From positions 1,804-11,678 of the forward strand of contig MGRI01000006.1 of NCBI GenBank assembly GCA_001798105.1: a stretch of 9,875 bases of DNA, written 5' to 3'. Each line of letters opens with the position of its first letter. Positions within the stretch are counted from its first letter, which is position 1. The stretch is from Deltaproteobacteria bacterium RIFCSPHIGHO2_02_FULL_40_11 (GTDB lineage: Bacteria > Bdellovibrionota > JACOXK01 > 2-02-FULL-40-11). Shown here piece after piece: positions 1-5,878 of this stretch. A program made the position numbers and the translations under genes. The notes below the pieces were generated by a model. That model saw only the letters and a program-made list of their open reading frames with translations, was not told the origin of the DNA and did not search any database.

Positions 1-2
1 AT

Positions 3-31
3 TTGCACGGGGCGTAAAAATGCATTATAAA
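3..31 (+). promoter_or_regulatory. Possible sigma70-like promoter for the desulfurase-thiI pair
   Basis: A TATAAA hexamer at 26-31 (five of six matches to TATAAT) lies 17 bases after TTGCAC at 3-8, a weak -35 that keeps only the TTG. Only 8 bases separate the -10 from the ATG at 40 and no Shine-Dalgarno sequence is visible, so a transcript from here would be almost leaderless. The upstream gene lies outside the window; read-through from it is equally possible. Confidence 0.3.
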
Positions 32-39
32 GTTTCTGC

Positions 40-1185
40 ATGTCTGAGGGGACCCTATATTTTGATAATGCAGCCACCACGTTGATTGCCCCTTCTGTGC
101 GACACATTCTCAAAGAACTTCATGAAACGCCGCTTGGAAATCCTTCTGGGGTACATGCACTCAGCCTGCGCGCAGCAGAGCTGATTGCTGAGGCCAGAAC
201 TTTTTTTGCACATCATTTTAGTGTAGATGAAAAGCATGTTATTTTTACAAGTGGCGGAACAGAGAGCAATAACTTGGCCATTTCTGGCGTGCTTTCCAAT
301 TCGAGGCGAAAAAAAATACTGACAACCCCCATTGAACATTCTTCTGTGCAGCGCGTGTTAGATGCCTGGCAGAAGAAGGGCTATACGGTTTCTTACATAA
401 AGGTAGATGCCGAAGGGCAAGTGGATCTCGACGATTTACAATCCAAACTGGATGATTCGATTGCTTTGGTCTGTGTCATGGCTGTGAACAATGAAATTGG
501 AAGTATTCAACCCATTCAGAAAATTTCTGAAATCATTCAAAAGCGTGATCCCAATATTCATTTTCATGTCGATGGGGTTCAGGCTTTTGGAAAAACAAGT
601 TTACCTTTTTATATGGATACACTCAGTATCAGTTCGCATAAAATTCATGGGCCCAAAGGCGTGGGGGCTTTGATCTGTAAAGATATCCAAAAGCTGACAC
701 CGCTTTTATATGGAGGGCATCAAGAAGCAGGGCTTCGCTCTGGTACAGAAAATACAGAAGGTATTTATGGTTTTTACAAAGCTGCCTGTGAAATTCTTCA
801 AAAACAGATTGCAAACCATGACCCTATTTTACATTTAAATCGCGTTTTTCGGGAAGGCCTTTCGAAATTATATTGTGATGTGCGCCTCAATTCACCCCAA
901 AATGCTTCGCCGTATATTTTAAATGTGTCATTTCAAAATTTTCCAGCAGAAGTGATGCTTCGGATGCTTGAAGAAAAGAAAATTTATGTGTCTGCAGGGT
1001 CTTCTTGCAATATGAAGTCTTCGAAGCCCAGCCCTGTGTTAAAAGCCATTGGCCTCTCAGATCAAATGGCAAAGTCTGCTTTAAGGTTTAGTTTTTCCAG
1101 TGAAAATACACTGAAAGAAGTTCAAACCTGTCTCAACGTACTTCAAGAAATTACACATCGTCTGCATCAGGTGGTATCCAAATGA
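40..1185 (+). CDS. Cysteine desulfurase, NifS/IscS-like (probable ThiI partner)
   Basis: A PLP-dependent class V aminotransferase-fold enzyme that removes sulfur from L-cysteine, giving alanine and a protein-bound persulfide, in the cytoplasm. The 381 residues match the family's usual length. Visible motifs are the N-terminal FDNAATT (8-14), SGGTES phosphate-binding loop (71-76), EHSS with the cofactor-stacking His (His100), NNEIG (150-154), HVDGVQ with Asp178 and Gln181, SSHK with the PLP Schiff-base lysine Lys201, RSGTEN (233-238), and the catalytic cysteine Cys323 in SAGSSCNM. The stop overlaps the start of thiI in ATGA, so the two are translationally coupled. In Bacillus subtilis a dedicated desulfurase (NifZ) next to thiI supplies sulfur directly to ThiI; by context this is probably its counterpart rather than the housekeeping Fe-S enzyme. 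No isc/suf scaffold gene is adjacent. The start ATG has no Shine-Dalgarno sequence but sits at the expected distance from FDNAATT. Confidence 0.93.
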   Translation: MSEGTLYFDNAATTLIAPSVRHILKELHETPLGNPSGVHALSLRAAELIAEARTFFAHHFSVDEKHVIFTSGGTESNNLAISGVLSNSRRKKILTTPIEHSSVQRVLDAWQKKGYTVSYIKVDAEGQVDLDDLQSKLDDSIALVCVMAVNNEIGSIQPIQKISEIIQKRDPNIHFHVDGVQAFGKTSLPFYMDTLSISSHKIHGPKGVGALICKDIQKLTPLLYGGHQEAGLRSGTENTEGIYGFYKAACEILQKQIANHDPILHLNRVFREGLSKLYCDVRLNSPQNASPYILNVSFQNFPAEVMLRMLEEKKIYVSAGSSCNMKSSKPSPVLKAIGLSDQMAKSALRFSFSSENTLKEVQTCLNVLQEITHRLHQVVSK

Positions 1186-2360
1186 AATACAATGGCGTTT
1201 TAATTCGGTATAACGAACTTGCCTTAAAAGGGAAGAATCGAATTTATTTTGAAAAAAAGCTCATCTCAAATATTCAAAGAAAATTACCAGAGGCTGAAAT
1301 TCAAAGGCTGTGGGGGCGGATTTTTGTCGGTCATTCTGAGGTCCGAAGGACCGAAGAATCTCATTTTATTCCCGCTCTCCAAAAAATCTTCGGCATTTCC
1401 TCTTTCAGCCCGATTGTAAAAGTGAATTCTGATCTCAAAACCATTCAAGAAGAAAGTTTAAACCTTGTGATGGCGGCTCTTGAAACAGAAACAGCTTCAA
1501 AAATTTCATTTCGGGTGAATACGAATCGGGCGGATAAGTCTTTTCCTTCCATGTCTCCCCAAATCAATCAAGCCATTGCCCAACATATTTTGCCAAAAAC
1601 GAAACGCCTGGAAGTCGATCTCAAAAATGCGAAACTGGAATTGGGGATTGAAATTCGGGAAGAGGGCACCTTTTTGTATGCGTCTAAAATAAAAGGCCTG
1701 GGCGGGTTACCTCTGGGTACGAGTGGGCGCGTTTTAACGCTTTTATCGGGAGGGATTGATTCACCTGTGGCGGCCTGGATGATGATGAAGCGGGGATGCC
1801 CGACAGATTTCATTCATTATTATGGGTATCCTTATACGGGAGAGCAAAGTAAGCAAAAAGTAATTCAGCTTTTTAAGAAAGTTTGCGAATACCAAAATGA
1901 AGCAAAGCTTTTTATTGTGCCTTTTGGGAAGATTCAAGAAGAAATCCAAAAAAATTGTGCAGAACGGTATAGAACATTACTCTATCGCAGGTTCATGCAA
2001 CAAATTGCAACCCATGTGGCTGAAACACAAAATGCGTTGGCCTTGGTAACGGGAGAAAGCATTGGGCAAGTGGCTTCGCAAACTTTAGAAAACTTAACAG
2101 CTGTTCGCCAAATTACGCCCATTGAAATCATGAGACCTTTGATTGCCTTCGATAAACATGAAACCATTCAGCTTGCTAAAACGATCGAAACCTATGACAT
2201 TTCCATTCAACCCTTTGACGATTGTTGTACGTTGTTTCAACCCCTGCAACCCGCCACCCGTTCCAGACATGTGGATTTGTTGAAGGAAGAAGAGAAGCTT
2301 GACGCGCAAGCCCTCATTCAGGCAGCCCTGGCGACCGTTGAAACGGTAGAAAATTTTTAA
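1182..2360 (+). CDS. thiI: tRNA 4-thiouridine synthetase ThiI, short form without rhodanese domain
   Basis: ThiI adenylates U8 of tRNA and replaces the oxygen with sulfur to give 4-thiouridine, a near-UV sensor; in some bacteria it also feeds thiamine thiazole synthesis. The 392 residues show an N-terminal ferredoxin-like part with ELALKGKNR (12-20), a THUMP tRNA-binding region (about 60-165), and a PP-loop AMP-forming domain with SGGIDSPVA (189-197) and the family motif TGESIGQVASQTLENL (290-305). A Cys-Cys pair at 348-349 in a DDCC context matches the Bacillus-type short ThiI and should include the catalytic cysteine equivalent to E. coli Cys344. The C-terminal rhodanese domain of the E. 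coli enzyme (about 480 residues) is absent, so sulfur must come straight from a desulfurase, presumably the one encoded just upstream with a 4-base overlap. No thiamine genes are in view, so tRNA modification is the likelier role. Confidence 0.95.
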   Translation: MKYNGVLIRYNELALKGKNRIYFEKKLISNIQRKLPEAEIQRLWGRIFVGHSEVRRTEESHFIPALQKIFGISSFSPIVKVNSDLKTIQEESLNLVMAALETETASKISFRVNTNRADKSFPSMSPQINQAIAQHILPKTKRLEVDLKNAKLELGIEIREEGTFLYASKIKGLGGLPLGTSGRVLTLLSGGIDSPVAAWMMMKRGCPTDFIHYYGYPYTGEQSKQKVIQLFKKVCEYQNEAKLFIVPFGKIQEEIQKNCAERYRTLLYRRFMQQIATHVAETQNALALVTGESIGQVASQTLENLTAVRQITPIEIMRPLIAFDKHETIQLAKTIETYDISIQPFDDCCTLFQPLQPATRSRHVDLLKEEEKLDAQALIQAALATVETVENF

Positions 2361-2372
2361 TGTATTTCTTCA

Positions 2373-2411
2373 CGTCATGACTTCGGCCTTTCAGGCCGAA
2401 GAATCTCCGAG
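2373..2411. repeat. Hairpin repeat element, left copy, probable bidirectional terminator
   Basis: The element contains a perfect 9-bp inverted repeat, CTTCGGCCT (2381-2389) and AGGCCGAAG (2393-2401), around a TTC loop. It lies in the convergent gap between thiI and the minus-strand exported-protein gene, where a shared terminator is expected. There is no long T run directly after the stem on either strand (only TTTT at about 2414), so rho-independent action is uncertain. On the minus strand it reads GAGATTCTTCGG (2407-2396) then ATGACG (2378-2373). The same two words, in the same order, occur on the plus strand near 5054-5085, so this is probably a member of a dispersed intergenic repeat family. 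Confidence 0.6.
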
Positions 2412-2446
2412 AATTTTGATTGGCATCTACGTCTAAAGTATTATTA

Positions 2447-3415
2447 CTATTTTTCTTCTTCTATTTTAGGACAGGCTCGAATATCCACATCCTCTTCTTG
2501 TACTACTTGTTTTCTTTTAACCGCATCAACAATTTCTTGAGCTATATCTTTTAAGTCTTGAATAGGCATAAGAAGATCAAAAAGTTCTGTTTGATCTTCA
2601 AAACCTAAAACTTTGCGAAGTTCTATCGCATTCTTCTGAATATCTGACAAATGTGTATTGAGCCTTTTGTAATCTCCTCGTGGTAAATGTTCAGTGGCGG
2701 CAAGACTAGGTGTTTCTCCACAAAATTCTCTTAAGGGATAATGTCCCTCTAAAATATCGCCTACGAAACCAGAGATGTTTTTGTCATCTGCTCCAATGCT
2801 GAAACGATTATTTAAGTAATAGTCCCAAAGTTCTGAAATTTCCCTATCCAAAGTTGCAAGATTAAAACAAACAAGATCATTCTTTGGAAACCATTTGTTT
2901 GTTTCAATGAAGAGGTATTGTACCCTTGTATCAACTTGCATACTTAAATAAGCCAATTTTTTTCTGGGCTCAGGTTCAAGAGCAAGAAAAATATTAGAAA
3001 TTTGGTAGTTGCTATCATCAATATCTTGATCATTCATAATGCCTATATATTCATGAAGAACGAAAGCCATTTTTTTGCGATAATCTAACAAGGCATCCCA
3101 TTGAGCCCGATTGAAAATAATCTTATGTTGTGTCGGGTTATTGATGGCGTCTTTAGGAACGCGATCCAATGAAAGGAATTCGTTTGTAGATTCAACTGTC
3201 GTATTATCCATAACTTCTTTTAATTGATTTAAATTAATTTTGGGTAAATTTATTGGATAGTGATTTGATAACCGAAACAAGATTTCATGTCCTATCCGGA
3301 CGAATTCCAAAGCACGAATATCTCCTCCATTTCCAACTTCCCTTTGTGCAAAAGCAGAACCACCTCCTAATAGGCACAATGCCACAATTAAGGCTTTGAA
3401 TTTATTTTTATACAT
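2447..3415 (-). CDS. Exported protein of unknown function with GNGGD and HEYIGI motifs
   Basis: A 322-residue protein I cannot assign to a named family. It begins with a clear Sec signal peptide: lysines at 3, 5 and 7, a hydrophobic stretch at about 8-16, and AFA before Gln24 as the likely signal peptidase I site. The mature protein starts close to a VGNGGD motif (27-32). A segment VLHEYIGI (119-126) followed by DDSNYQIS (133-140) recalls the HE-containing stretch of other GNGGD exported proteins that I associate with Bdellovibrio-like bacteria; whether His121/Glu122 bind metal is unknown. Three cysteines (183, 232, 315) remain after cleavage, and the C-terminus is acidic. The product should be periplasmic or secreted. 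It has a strong AAGGAGG site (3431-3425), 9 bases before the ATG, inside the upstream regulator gene, and overlaps that gene by 8 bases, so both are made from one mRNA. Confidence 0.82.
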   Translation of the reverse strand: MYKNKFKALIVALCLLGGGSAFAQREVGNGGDIRALEFVRIGHEILFRLSNHYPINLPKINLNQLKEVMDNTTVESTNEFLSLDRVPKDAINNPTQHKIIFNRAQWDALLDYRKKMAFVLHEYIGIMNDQDIDDSNYQISNIFLALEPEPRKKLAYLSMQVDTRVQYLFIETNKWFPKNDLVCFNLATLDREISELWDYYLNNRFSIGADDKNISGFVGDILEGHYPLREFCGETPSLAATEHLPRGDYKRLNTHLSDIQKNAIELRKVLGFEDQTELFDLLMPIQDLKDIAQEIVDAVKRKQVVQEEDVDIRACPKIEEEK

Positions 3416-4226
3416 GATGACTTTCCTCCTTTTTATTTAGTCTAAAAAACTGAACAGATAAACTGTACACGCTGTCTTTTTTAGCAGATGAGGGGTTAAC
3501 ACTTTTTGAAAAGTTTCTTCTAAATTTACGAATATATTCTTTTGCTTCATTTGTTTTTGATGAATCAAAAGCCATGGTCATCGCTGAAAAATCTCTTTCT
3601 TCAACAGATTGGGTAACCAAGGCAGTCAGAGCTTTTTCTAAGATTTGCTTATGAAAATATTTAATGGATTGAGATGGGATTCCATCTGGGGTTGATGTAA
3701 ATGTGCTGGTTGGTGAAAGCCTTCCTTTTTTATCTTTTTTAAGAAAATTCAATCGCAAAAGACGATCTATTGCACTTTTAACAACTTGAACATTAAGCCC
3801 AAGTTGCTTGGCAATCCATTTTGGGTCACTTTTAAAGAATTTTATTAAAGCAAGTTCCAAGATGGCAAAATGATACCAATCAGAGATTACTTTAAAGGTG
3901 TCTAATTGAATTTGATTTTCGGCTAAAGAATGACGTTGTTCTAATCGAAGTTTTGCCAACTGGCGCTTGAGTTTACCTCTACCATGTTGACTTTCCACGA
4001 GATCACAAAAGAAATCTTTTTCCTCTTTTGAGAATCCAATCTTTTTGGCAATAGCTTGCGCAGAAATACGAGAAAGCCCATGCTTTCCATTTAAAACATC
4101 ACTGAGCCTAGGAGCTTCAAGGCCAATATCTCTGGCGAAAGCTCTGAGTGAATACAAGGGATTGGCTTGGTGGCGTCGATTAAGCTCATCTTTTAAAATT
4201 TCTCTATAATTGCTACTTTCTAACAT
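3408..4226 (-). CDS. TIGR02147-family (DUF4423-type) DNA-binding protein
   Basis: A 272-residue predicted transcription regulator. Residues 25-62 form a lambda-repressor/XRE-like helix-turn-helix (SLRAFARDIGL, PRLSDVLNGK). A second, winged-helix-like segment spans about 134-172 (WIAKQLGLNVQVVKSAIDRL). Family hallmarks are FKVISDWYHFAILEL (111-125), RDFSAMTMAFD (211-221) and the terminal VYSLSVQFFRL (253-263), equivalent to the VYxLNVQFFPL ending common in TIGR02147 proteins. Members are abundant as paralogues in Bdellovibrio- and Fibrobacter-type genomes, and their targets are mostly unknown. Here it overlaps the exported-protein gene by 8 bases, so it most likely controls that unit and itself. 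The ATG has no Shine-Dalgarno sequence and lies 13 bases after a good -10, suggesting a nearly leaderless mRNA. Base composition is visibly richer in A+T than the core genes around it. Confidence 0.85.
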   Translation of the reverse strand: MLESSNYREILKDELNRRHQANPLYSLRAFARDIGLEAPRLSDVLNGKHGLSRISAQAIAKKIGFSKEEKDFFCDLVESQHGRGKLKRQLAKLRLEQRHSLAENQIQLDTFKVISDWYHFAILELALIKFFKSDPKWIAKQLGLNVQVVKSAIDRLLRLNFLKKDKKGRLSPTSTFTSTPDGIPSQSIKYFHKQILEKALTALVTQSVEERDFSAMTMAFDSSKTNEAKEYIRKFRRNFSKSVNPSSAKKDSVYSLSVQFFRLNKKEESHHV

Positions 4227-4239
4227 AAAAAGTAGGGTG

Positions 4240-4268
4240 AATATAAAAGAACCTCTCTAGAAAGTCAA
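4240..4268 (-). promoter_or_regulatory. Sigma70-type promoter of the TIGR02147 unit
   Basis: Read on the minus strand, TTGACT (4268-4263) is followed after exactly 17 bases by TATATT (4245-4240). Each hexamer matches the consensus at five of six positions. Transcription would start near 4233, about seven bases before the ATG at 4226. This is the best sigma70-like promoter in the window. Confidence 0.6.
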
Positions 4269-4276
4269 TATGACAG

Positions 4277-4293
4277 CATTACAAAGTGTAATG
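4277..4293. promoter_or_regulatory. Palindromic operator-like site upstream of the TIGR02147 promoter
   Basis: CATTACA (4277-4283) and TGTAATG (4287-4293) form a perfect 7-bp inverted repeat around AAG. It sits 8 bases upstream of the -35 hexamer, a position suited to an activator or an upstream-binding repressor. The encoded TIGR02147 protein is the natural candidate to bind, but this is an inference from position. Confidence 0.45.
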
Positions 4294-4310
4294 TGAGATT
4301 ATGTGAGATA
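4291..4310. repeat. Tandem 10-bp direct repeats next to the operator palindrome
   Basis: ATGTGAGATT (4291-4300) is followed at once by ATGTGAGATA (4301-4310), identical at nine of ten positions. The first copy shares its ATG with the palindrome arm at 4287-4293. A period of one helical turn would place two protein subunits on the same DNA face, as in cooperative regulator sites. Confidence 0.5.
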
Positions 4311-4340
4311 AAGAAGGCATATTTGAACCAGACTAAAGCG

Positions 4341-4373
4341 CTGGGCTAAGATGACGCGGAGGCGGGAATCCAG
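4341..4373. repeat. Possible decayed intergenic repeat remnant
   Basis: The stretch contains ATGACG (4351-4356), a G+C-rich core, and CGGGAATCCAG (4363-4373). These words resemble the dispersed repeats with GGGAATCC/ATGACG ends common in bacterial intergenic DNA, and ATGACG also occurs in the two hairpin elements of this window. No stable stem remains, so I read it as a degenerate or truncated copy. It lies between the higA stop and the TIGR02147 regulatory region. Confidence 0.3.
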
Positions 4374-4392
4374 ATTAATTAAAGCCTGGCTA

Positions 4393-4674
4393 TTAAGCAG
4401 CTTTTTTAAGTTTTATTTCTGTAGTTAAATTTACGGCCTCAACAAGTCTTAATATTCGATCAATGGTAATCTTCTGAAGACTTCCAGATAGAATTCCTGT
4501 TACAGCACTTCTAGGAAGGCCTGATTTTTCTGCCATTTGTGCATGGGTAAAACGTTGTCTTTTCATTTCTTTAAGTACGGCAGTAATAAGTTGAGCTTTC
4601 AAAACTGCTTCCATTCCCCTGGAAGGAGAAATATTTAATTTTCTTGCAAGTTCATATCCTGAAGATTTTTTCAT
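4393..4674 (-). CDS. higA: HigA-type XRE-family antitoxin
   Basis: A 93-residue helix-turn-helix protein of the small XRE antitoxin group. The DNA-binding domain spans about 30-80: FTHAQMAEKSGLPRSAVTGILSG (42-64) contains the two helices and turn, and ITIDRILRLVEAV (69-81) the following helix. The N-terminal residues (SGYELARKLNISPSRGMEAVLKAQL) are typical of antitoxins paired with Gp49-like toxins. It should bind and neutralise the upstream toxin and repress their joint promoter, probably at the palindrome near 5000-5017. Its ATG follows the toxin stop after 2 bases, and a GGAGG site (4689-4685) inside the toxin gene's last codons lies 10 bases before it. That arrangement allows strong antitoxin translation from the shared mRNA. 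Confidence 0.85.
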   Translation of the reverse strand: MKKSSGYELARKLNISPSRGMEAVLKAQLITAVLKEMKRQRFTHAQMAEKSGLPRSAVTGILSGSLQKITIDRILRLVEAVNLTTEIKLKKAA

Positions 4675-4676
4675 AT

Positions 4677-4991
4677 TTAGATGGCCTCCTTTAATCGTTT
4701 TTTAGCCACTTCTATATTATGAAGTGGCGTTTCTGGTGTTGTCTTTTTAAACGCATGTAACAAATAAATAACCCCTGATTTAATAATAATGTAAATGACT
4801 CTATAAATTCCGGATCGATCTCGAAGCCTAAGTTCGTGAACTCCCTTTCCAATGCTTGGCATTGGACGAGAAAGAGGCATGGAAAGCATGTGTCCCTCTT
4901 CTAATCTTGCTAATGCATCAGCAAGATCTTCTCGAATGACTTTAGGAAAATCTACTAATTCTCGCTCACACTGCCTTAGGGGGCTGATCAC
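4677..4991 (-). CDS. higB: HigB-type toxin, phage Gp49-like/RelE superfamily
   Basis: A 104-residue protein of the Gp49-like HigB family (PF05973 type), whose studied members are RelE-fold ribosome-dependent mRNA endonucleases. The core is intact: RPMPSIGKGVHELRLRDRSG (42-61), then YRVIYI (63-68) and YLLHAFKKTTPETP (76-89), followed by an amphipathic C-terminal helix (IEVAKKRLKEAI). The length is normal, so the toxin is probably active. The start is GTG at 4991; an in-frame stop lies 15 bases upstream (TGA, 5006-5004) and no ATG fits the conserved N-terminus, so GTG is the best choice. No Shine-Dalgarno sequence precedes it, in contrast to higA. The toxin-first order is usual for higBA. It could act as a stabilisation module for the accessory block it sits in. 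Confidence 0.87.
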   Translation of the reverse strand: MISPLRQCERELVDFPKVIREDLADALARLEEGHMLSMPLSRPMPSIGKGVHELRLRDRSGIYRVIYIIIKSGVIYLLHAFKKTTPETPLHNIEVAKKRLKEAI

Positions 4992-4995
4992 GTCT

Positions 4996-5026
4996 ATAAT
5001 GTCTCATAAATAAGACACTTTGTCAA
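4996..5026 (-). promoter_or_regulatory. Probable higBA promoter
   Basis: On the minus strand a perfect -35 consensus TTGACA (5026-5021) is followed by CATTAT (5001-4996), four of six matches to a -10, with a long 19-base spacer. Only 4 bases separate the -10 from the GTG start, so the mRNA would be leaderless. The long spacer may mean the promoter is weak, or that I chose the wrong -10. Confidence 0.4.
5000..5017. promoter_or_regulatory. Palindromic operator in the higBA promoter
   Basis: TGTCTCATAAATAAGACA is an 18-bp near-palindrome with a single mismatched pair, lying between and partly over the -35 and -10 hexamers. Autoregulation by an antitoxin, or an antitoxin-toxin complex, bound over the promoter is the rule for higBA loci. 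HigA is therefore the likely ligand. Confidence 0.5.
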
Positions 5027-5052
5027 TTAAAGAATGAAAAACACAGTCCGAT

Positions 5053-5098
5053 CGAGATTCTTCGGGCTTCGCCCTCAGGATGACGAGATCTTCGAGCC
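5053..5098. repeat. Hairpin repeat element, right copy
   Basis: The element fills most of the gap between the ABC permease stop and the higB promoter. It has a GGGC-TTC-GCCC hairpin (5064-5074) flanked by the direct repeats CGAGATTCTTCGGGC (5053-5067) and CGAGATCTTCGAGCC (5084-5098). It shares GAGATTCTTCGG and ATGACG with the left element at 2373-2411, but in the opposite orientation. For the minus-strand transketolase-ABC operon it could serve as a 3' hairpin; the nearest T run on that strand (TTTTT) begins about 15 bases past the element, so termination there is uncertain. Confidence 0.55.
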
Positions 5099-5878
5099 TT
5101 AACTCTTTAACTTATATCCCATGCGAAACAAAACAATGGTGATGCTCATGAGCGTAAAGCCTGAGAGCAGCACAATCCATAAAGACGTCCATGGGGAAAC
5201 TTCCTGGAAGTTGAGCATGCCATAGCGAATGCCGCTCACCATATAATAAACAGGGTTTAAATGATTCACGAATTGCCAAACAGGCGGAAGCATATTGACA
5301 GCGTAAAATACGCCACCTAAAAAAATCATAGGCATGAGGAAAAAATTCATAAAAAAGGCTTGTTGATCCCATCGTTCAGACCAAAGGCCCACCCAAATTC
5401 CAAAAGATGAAAAAATCTGGGCCGTTAAAATTAAAAAAAGAAGGGTAAAAGAGATGGAATGGGGTGTCAGATGAGCCAGAATACAGCCACTTGCCAAAAC
5501 CAAAAGCCCCACCAAAACACCGCGAATGATGCCGCCCAACGTAAAAGCCATGACCATTTGAAAGTAAGATAACGGCGAAAGTAAAACATCTTGAATGGAA
5601 TAGTCGTATTTGGACATAAAAATAGAGCCTGAGGAATGGTTAAAAGCGCTCATGATGACAGACATCAAGACCAACCCTGGGATAATAAATTCGATGTATG
5701 AAAATGTGTGAATTTCTTGAATGCGGCCGCCAAGCGAAAATCCAAAAACAACAATGTATAAGATTGTGGTTAAAATGGGTGGAAAAACCGTCATGCTTTT
5801 ATACGCCATAAACCGGGCGACTTCCCTGTGTACCAGCGATAGAAATCCAATCCAATGTGGGGGGAAGCGGTCAAGCAT
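5099..5878 (-). CDS. ABC-2 type exporter permease, YadH-like
   Basis: The membrane half of an ABC exporter. The 259 residues match the length of YadH/DrrB-type permeases. Six hydrophobic segments can be placed at about 31-50, 62-80, 105-130, 141-165, 174-196 and 231-252. The segment after the fifth helix, with LPPVWQFVNHLNPVYYMVSGIRYG (197-220), is the usual ABC2_membrane signature of this family. It would dimerise in the inner membrane with the ATPase encoded just upstream, whose stop it overlaps by 8 bases; GAGGG just upstream gives a weak ribosome site. The substrate is not known. Relatives export drugs, polysaccharides or lipids, and nothing in the sequence decides between these. Confidence 0.9.
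   Translation of the reverse strand: MLDRFPPHWIGFLSLVHREVARFMAYKSMTVFPPILTTILYIVVFGFSLGGRIQEIHTFSYIEFIIPGLVLMSVIMSAFNHSSGSIFMSKYDYSIQDVLLSPLSYFQMVMAFTLGGIIRGVLVGLLVLASGCILAHLTPHSISFTLLFLILTAQIFSSFGIWVGLWSERWDQQAFFMNFFLMPMIFLGGVFYAVNMLPPVWQFVNHLNPVYYMVSGIRYGMLNFQEVSPWTSLWIVLLSGFTLMSITIVLFRMGYKLKS

Noticed and set aside
1..39. Possible 3' end of an upstream gene (a frame ending with TAA at 28-30 and reading ICTGRKNAL)
   Set aside because: Only nine codons are visible and all three frames are equally compatible with a gene end or with noncoding DNA, so no call is supportable.
629..814. Minus-strand frames inside the desulfurase and similar antisense frames in thiI, transketolase and aspA
   Set aside because: They are shadows of well-supported genes, with no ribosome sites or recognisable domains.
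2361..2446. Lost or frameshifted rhodanese domain after thiI
   Set aside because: The stop is followed at once by a hairpin repeat and a convergent gene. No rhodanese-like sequence is visible, and the short ThiI form is normal in other bacteria.
2447..3415. Lipoprotein signal in the exported protein (Cys14)
   Set aside because: Cys14 lies inside the hydrophobic core and is preceded by Leu rather than a small residue, so there is no valid lipobox; AFA before Gln24 is a better signal peptidase I site.
4227..4392. A small RNA gene or a further small ORF between higA and the TIGR02147 gene
   Set aside because: The region is explained by the promoter, the operator-like array and a repeat remnant; no convincing ORF or terminator-bounded RNA is visible.
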